Positions 4,796 through 7,988 of a stretch of DNA of 7,988 nt are shown one piece after another. Positions within the stretch are counted from its first letter, which is position 1. Every line of letters starts with the position of its first letter. The position numbers were made by a program, and so were the translations under genes. This DNA is from JAHIGH01 sp964564035 (GTDB lineage: Bacteria > Patescibacteriota > Microgenomatia > Levybacterales > UBA12049), in contig CAZLZN010000032.1 of NCBI GenBank assembly GCA_964564035.1, forward strand, positions 1-7,988. The letters are read 5' to 3'. The notes below the pieces were generated by a model. The model did no database searches. It saw only the letters and a program-made list of their open reading frames with translations, and was not told the DNA's origin.

Positions 4796-4824
4796 TTGAC
4801 AAATTGATATAGTTGTGGTGTAAT
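4796..4824 (+). promoter_or_regulatory. Distal rho promoter
   Basis: Perfect TTGACA (4796-4801), 17-base spacer, TGTAAT (4819-4824, 5 of 6). Predicted start near 4831 gives a leader of about 127 bases ahead of rho. Its -35 lies 4 bases from the divergent pilin -35, so the two promoters stand back to back. Confidence 0.65.
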
Positions 4825-4840
4825 TGTCATTGGCTTTTAT

Positions 4841-4921
4841 ATGCAAGCTTCGGGAAGTTCCGTTAGGCACATCCCTTCGATTAGTAAGACTAAGTTCTGC
4901 ACGATCACATGCATTTTTTAA
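4841..4921 (+). CDS. Possible 26-codon leader ORF upstream of rho
   Basis: ATG at 4841, ten bases after the predicted start point of the distal rho promoter, opens a 26-codon frame beginning MQASGSSVRHIPS and ending with TAA at 4919-4921. It has no Shine-Dalgarno site, like the other genes here. E. coli rho is also preceded by a short leader frame (rhoL) and controls itself by early termination in that leader, so a similar role is conceivable. A short outer pairing ATGCA/TGCAT (4841-4845 with 4910-4914) precedes six T. This is a candidate only; a frame of this length can arise by chance. Confidence 0.3.
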   Translation: MQASGSSVRHIPSISKTKFCTITCIF

Positions 4922-4943
4922 TTTAAGAATTCAATTTTCACTA

Positions 4944-4949
4944 TATAAA
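4944..4949 (+). promoter_or_regulatory. Proximal rho -10 element
   Basis: TATAAA lies 8 bases before the rho ATG. Start predicted near 4956 would give a leaderless transcript. No convincing -35 is seen 15-19 bases upstream, so it ranks below the distal promoter. Confidence 0.35.
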
Positions 4950-4957
4950 TCATATTT

Positions 4958-6388
4958 ATGGTAAGTAAAAAAACAACATCCGGAACGGCTCAAGCGAGTG
5001 ATTTCGTCCGCAAAAAGGCAATTACACCCGCCGTTGAAGACAAGAACACGCAAGCATCACCTGTTGAAGATCAGCAGGCTGAAAATATCGAAGCTCAGGC
5101 ACCTGTTCAGTCAGATTCGTCAAGAAGGCGTATTCATATTTCGCCAAAATCCGAAAACCATGCCGCTCCCGTGCCGGCCCAGACAGAAGCGCCGCGCTTC
5201 CCTTATGCTGAGTCTAGACAAATGGATGGACAGGGTCAGGATCAGCGTAATTTCAGAAATTTCAGTCATAATCCCGTAAACACGCCTACAGAAGAAGTCA
5301 AAGGTTTCCTCGATGTTCAAATAGAAGGCCATGGATTCCTGAGACCCAAATTTATACCATCAACCAGAGATATTTATATTTCCCAGTCTCAGATCAGGCG
5401 TTTTATGCTTCGGCCCGGAGACGAAGTGGAAGGATTGGCAAGGCCTCCCAAGGACACGGAGCGTTATTTCGGACTTCTCAAAGTCGAAAAGGTAAACGGA
5501 TTACCGGCTGACGATTCGCTCAAAAGACCGTATTTCGATGATCTGACACCTATTTATCCCAATAAGCAGGTTGTTCTCTCAACAGGTCAGACTCCTTTGT
5601 CGACCAGGATCATTGATCTAATTGCGCCGATAGGATTCGGACAGCGCGGCATGATCGTATCTCCGCCAAAAGCAGGTAAAACAACTATTTTAAAAGATAT
5701 AGCGGCAGGTATATCCAAAAACTTTCCGGATGCCCATCTCATGGCGGCATTGATCGGGGAGAGACCGGAAGAGGTCACCGATATTTCCATGTCTGTTCGC
5801 GGCGAGGTGGTAGCTTCCAATTTCGACGAGCCTCCGGAGAATCAGACTCGCGTTGCTGAGATTACGCTTGAACGTGCCAAAAGAGTAGTAGAGATGGGTA
5901 AAGACGTTATTATTCTATTAGATTCTATTACCAGACTTGCCCGCGCTTATAATTTGTCTGTAGACCCGTCCGGCCGCACGCTTTCCGGAGGATTTGACCC
6001 GGCGGCGCTTTATCCTGCCAAGCGATTCTTCGGCGCAGCCCGTAACTGCCGCGAAGGCGGATCCCTAACTATTATCGGAACAGCTCTTGTCGAAACAGGT
6101 TCCCGCATGGATGATCTTATCTACGAAGAATTCAAAGGCACCGGAAACATGGAGCTTCACCTTGCGCGGTCTCTTGCGGAGCGCAGAATTTTCCCGGCTA
6201 TCAGTATTGAAAAATCAGGAACCAGAGGCGAGGAGAGAATATTGGCTGAGGGTCCTTATAAGAAGATCGTGACCATGAGAAGAATGATGGATATGCTTGG
6301 CGCAGACGAGAGGACGAGTATTTTGGTCGAGCGCCTTGCAAAGACCGAAACAAACGAAGCGTTTCTAGAAACCCTCGGCAAAGGCTGA
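4958..6388 (+). CDS. rho: Transcription termination factor Rho
   Basis: 476 residues against 419 in E. coli. Rho is a hexameric RNA-dependent ATPase helicase that releases transcripts from RNA polymerase. The cold-shock-like RNA-binding domain (about 115-180) has GHGFLRPKF, DIYISQSQIRRF and ERYFGLLKVEKVN. The ATPase core has Walker A SPPKAGKT at 235-242, GERPEE at 267-272 with the catalytic Glu, Walker B VIILLDS at 317-323, the secondary RNA-binding Q/R-loop region (GRTLSGGFD, 339-347) and EEFKGTGNMELHL at 390-402. Residues 1-112 are low-complexity, rich in Gln, Ala, Pro, Glu and Ser; the helical Rho_N domain is not visible there. GHGFLR replaces the usual GFGFLR. The ATG at 4958 follows a -10 box and lacks a Shine-Dalgarno site. 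The M23 gene follows 56 bases later. Confidence 0.97.
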   Translation: MVSKKTTSGTAQASDFVRKKAITPAVEDKNTQASPVEDQQAENIEAQAPVQSDSSRRRIHISPKSENHAAPVPAQTEAPRFPYAESRQMDGQGQDQRNFRNFSHNPVNTPTEEVKGFLDVQIEGHGFLRPKFIPSTRDIYISQSQIRRFMLRPGDEVEGLARPPKDTERYFGLLKVEKVNGLPADDSLKRPYFDDLTPIYPNKQVVLSTGQTPLSTRIIDLIAPIGFGQRGMIVSPPKAGKTTILKDIAAGISKNFPDAHLMAALIGERPEEVTDISMSVRGEVVASNFDEPPENQTRVAEITLERAKRVVEMGKDVIILLDSITRLARAYNLSVDPSGRTLSGGFDPAALYPAKRFFGAARNCREGGSLTIIGTALVETGSRMDDLIYEEFKGTGNMELHLARSLAERRIFPAISIEKSGTRGEERILAEGPYKKIVTMRRMMDMLGADERTSILVERLAKTETNEAFLETLGKG

Positions 6389-6402
6389 TTTACCCTCGGG
6401 AT

Positions 6403-6429
6403 TTGACTTTTAAGGCTGAATTTGATAAC
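6403..6429 (+). promoter_or_regulatory. Weak internal promoter candidate before the M23 gene
   Basis: TTGACT (6403-6408) and GATAAC (6424-6429) are 15 bases apart, 5 of 6 and 4 of 6 matches. Start near 6436 would leave about 9 bases before the ATG at 6445. The short spacing makes co-transcription with rho equally likely. Confidence 0.25.
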
Positions 6430-6444
6430 TTAAGAGCTTGAAAG

Positions 6445-7542
6445 ATGAGAAAAAACATCCGTGATTTCACTGCCTTCCTTATCTTCTACTGTTGGCGCAA
6501 ACTGCTTAAATTTTCAGTACGTTTTGAAAAGAACAAAAATTATTTAGTCAAATTCTTTATGATGAAAAGAGGCCGCTATAACCGGCCCTTTTTACATTTG
6601 GCAACCATGAGCGTGTTGGGCGTCGGCATTGTGATAGCGCCTTTCCTGGCAGACACTTATCCCATCCTGGCCGGTAAAACTCCTGCCTTTGCGCAACAAT
6701 CTTCCGAAAGCGCCGAATCTACGATCGAAGTTGGTATTGACGTCTTTGAAACAGAGCTCTCCCAAAAGCCCAGAGATAAAACAATAACATACGCCGTAGA
6801 AAAAGGAGACACTATCGAATCAATTGCCAAAAAATTCGGTATAACGTCCGAAACTATCGAGTGGGAAAATGATTTGGACTCCAAAGACATATTATCTATC
6901 GGCCAGGAGCTAAGGATCCTTCCCGTGTCCGGAGTTGCTCACAAAGTCGCCTCGGGTGAAACGATTTACTCCATTGCCGACAAATACAAAACCAACGCTC
7001 AGGGAATCGTCGATTTTCCGTTTAATACATTTGCCAATCCTGAAACATTTGCTCTGGTAACAGGACAAATAGTTGTGGTTCCGGGCGGTGTTGATATTTC
7101 GGATCAGACTCAGCCTGCCAGAAAACAGCAGGTTTATGTATCCCGTGCGACAGGTCCCATGCCGGTCAGCGTAAGCGGCTGGTATTTCCCGGTCGAAGGA
7201 GGAATTTCTCAATATGCCGCTTGGTATCATATGGCTATCGACGTAGCCGGACCGATTGGCACTCCTGTTTATGCTGCGCATAGCGGTACAGTGGAATCGG
7301 TTTTGGTAGGCGGCTGGGATGGTGGATATGGAAACAATGTCTGGATAAACAATGGCGATGGAGTGCGGACGCATTATGCCCATTTGAATTCCGTAAATGT
7401 GAGCGCGGGACAAAGTGTAGTTGGCGGCCAAACCATTATCGGCGCAAGGGGCAACAGCGGCCGCTCGACAGGGCCTCACACTCATTTTGAAATTCAGGTC
7501 AACGGCGCTCTGGTCAACCCGCTTAACTACGTCAGCCCGTAG
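6445..7542 (+). CDS. LysM-containing M23 family peptidoglycan endopeptidase
   Basis: 365 residues. Exported cell-wall hydrolase: two LysM glycan-binding domains (about 114-160 and 164-213) and a C-terminal M23 metallopeptidase domain (about 244-362). The zinc ligands are complete: H262 and D266 in HMAID, and H347 in GPHTHFEI; H313 in YAHL and H345 are the expected catalytic histidines. The family therefore predicts an active enzyme cutting peptide cross-bridges. A hydrophobic segment at 49-69 followed by PAFAQ (80-84) looks like a signal peptide or anchor. Before it lies a basic 38-residue extension with its own hydrophobic patch (8-17). Starts at 6558 or 6561 (M39/M40) would give a more usual signal peptide, but the extension stays in frame and has GAAAG just before the ATG at 6445. 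It follows rho by 56 bases, possibly in one transcript. Confidence 0.92.
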   Translation: MRKNIRDFTAFLIFYCWRKLLKFSVRFEKNKNYLVKFFMMKRGRYNRPFLHLATMSVLGVGIVIAPFLADTYPILAGKTPAFAQQSSESAESTIEVGIDVFETELSQKPRDKTITYAVEKGDTIESIAKKFGITSETIEWENDLDSKDILSIGQELRILPVSGVAHKVASGETIYSIADKYKTNAQGIVDFPFNTFANPETFALVTGQIVVVPGGVDISDQTQPARKQQVYVSRATGPMPVSVSGWYFPVEGGISQYAAWYHMAIDVAGPIGTPVYAAHSGTVESVLVGGWDGGYGNNVWINNGDGVRTHYAHLNSVNVSAGQSVVGGQTIIGARGNSGRSTGPHTHFEIQVNGALVNPLNYVSP

Positions 7543-7545
7543 AAA

Positions 7546-7575
7546 GATCAAAAATCAAAACTCAAAAATCAAAAC
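7546..7575. repeat. 14-bp tandem repeat after the M23 gene
   Basis: TCAAAAATCAAAAC occurs twice in a row (7548-7561 and 7562-7575), and degraded copies (CTTAAAACTCAAAAC) follow to about 7595. The complementary flavour (TTTTTGATTTTTAATTTTTGATC) stands after radA at 1711-1732. It may be simple-sequence filler. I see no hairpin terminator for the M23 gene here. Confidence 0.6.
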
Positions 7576-7620
7576 TACTACTTAAAACTCAAAACTAAAC
7601 AAATCTAAAATAACTTAACC

Positions 7621-7649
7621 TTTAATCATTATTTAAAGTGTAGTATAAT
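7621..7649 (+). promoter_or_regulatory. Candidate promoter of the tRNA genes
   Basis: A perfect TATAAT (7644-7649) has a weak TTTAAT 17 bases upstream (7621-7626). Start near 7656 would give about 97 bases ahead of the first tRNA. 7650-7752 otherwise holds only AT-rich sequence with no gene that I can see. Confidence 0.4.
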
Positions 7650-7752
7650 TTAATCGAATTTGAAGTTAAATATGAATAGTAAAGGTATAAATTTAAAAAT
7701 AAAATTCCTTATTTAGCTTTGATCTTTGCATTTTGCACTTTGAATTTACTTC

Positions 7753-7823
7753 GGGCCATTAGCATAGTGGTAGTGCGCCGCATTCGCATTGCGGATACGG
7801 GGGTTCGATTCCCCCATGGTCCA
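7753..7823 (+). tRNA. tRNA-Ala, anticodon CGC
   Basis: 71 nt cloverleaf. Acceptor GGGCCAT/ATGGTCC; D stem GCAT/GTGC with the short loop AGTGGTA (GG present); anticodon stem CCGCA/TGCGG with loop TTCGCAT, anticodon CGC at 7785-7787, reading GCG; 4-base variable loop; T stem GGGGG/CCCCC with loop TTCGATT. The G3:U70 pair (7755 with 7820), the main alanine identity element, confirms the charge. A73 follows; CCA is not encoded. A CGC-anticodon alanine tRNA is less usual in bacteria of moderate GC than UGC or GGC. Confidence 0.95.
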
Positions 7824-7860
7824 CAAAATAATTTAGAATTTATAATTCAAAATTAAGAAT

Positions 7861-7885
7861 TAATATAATATAATATAATATAATA
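7861..7885. repeat. Five TAATA repeats between the tRNAs
   Basis: TAATA is repeated exactly five times, which creates four overlapping TATAAT hexamers at 7864, 7869, 7874 and 7879, 5 bp apart. It could act as a -10 region for the second tRNA. A perfect 11-bp inverted repeat, AATTTAGAATT (7830-7840) and AATTCTAAATT (7893-7903), frames it. Confidence 0.75.
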
Positions 7886-7908
7886 TTTTCTGAATTCTAA
7901 ATTTTTAC

Positions 7909-7982
7909 GGGCCCGTAGCTCATTTGGTTAGAGCGCTTCTATGGCATAGAAGAGGTGGTCGGTTCGAATCCGATCGGGTCCA
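7909..7982 (+). tRNA. tRNA-Ala, anticodon GGC
   Basis: 74 nt cloverleaf. Acceptor GGGCCCG/CGGGTCC; D stem GCTC/GAGC; anticodon stem CTTCT/AGAAG with loop ATGGCAT, anticodon GGC at 7943-7945, reading GCC/GCU; variable loop AGGTG; T stem GTCGG/CCGAT with loop TTCGAAT. The alanine identity pair G3:U70 (7911 with 7979) is present. A73 is followed by CAG, so CCA must be added after transcription. It lies 85 bases after the CGC isoacceptor. Confidence 0.96.
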
Positions 7983-7988
7983 CAGATT

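Noticed and set aside
6910..7551. Minus-strand 213-codon frame opposite the M23 gene
   Set aside because: Antisense to intact LysM and M23 motifs; no promoter and no recognisable domain.
1..7988. Recoded TGA (Gracilibacteria/Absconditabacteria code)
   Set aside because: TGA ends the PIN-TRAM gene and rho exactly where their domains end, and no reading through TGA is needed anywhere.

Overview
The window looks like a piece of a bacterial chromosome, most likely from the Candidate Phyla Radiation (Patescibacteria, Parcubacteria-like). This is an inference from three things: a stand-alone small TrbC/VirB2-type pilin, protein genes that nearly all lack a Shine-Dalgarno site and sit directly behind a -10 box, and short palindromic intergenic repeats with tRNAs that do not encode CCA. 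TGA serves as an ordinary stop (the PIN-TRAM gene and rho both end in it), so the TGA-to-Gly code of Gracilibacteria/Absconditabacteria does not apply.

Layout. Positions 1-227 form an AT-rich leader with a probable divergent promoter. Then come radA (228-1619, DNA repair and recombination helicase) and a YacL-like PIN-TRAM nuclease gene (1751-2545), separated by a double GC-rich palindrome that probably terminates radA. Positions 2546-3392 hold no long gene but are dense in structure: a cloverleaf-like RNA/terminator read on the minus strand, 20-bp tandem palindromic repeats, a small-palindrome operator candidate, a plus-strand small-RNA candidate with its own promoter and long terminator, a convergent 67-codon minus-strand gene with a near-consensus promoter, and two DnaA-box-like sites 11 bp apart. 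Two minus-strand genes follow: a GT2-like glycosyltransferase with altered active-site motifs (3393-4169) and the pilin-like membrane protein (4371-4757), each with its own promoter. The plus strand resumes with rho (4958-6388), which has two candidate promoters and a 26-codon ORF in its leader, and a LysM-M23 peptidoglycan hydrolase (6445-7542). Two different alanine tRNA genes (anticodons CGC and GGC), both carrying the G3:U70 identity pair, close the window.

Function. This is mainly a housekeeping neighbourhood: recombination/repair (RadA), RNA turnover or binding (PIN-TRAM), transcription termination (Rho), cell-wall remodelling (M23), surface glycan or pilus functions (GT2, pilin) and translation (tRNAs). 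The least explained part is the 2546-3392 island, the best place in this window to look for an undescribed RNA or small-protein element. All structure calls were made by eye; no folding or database search was run.
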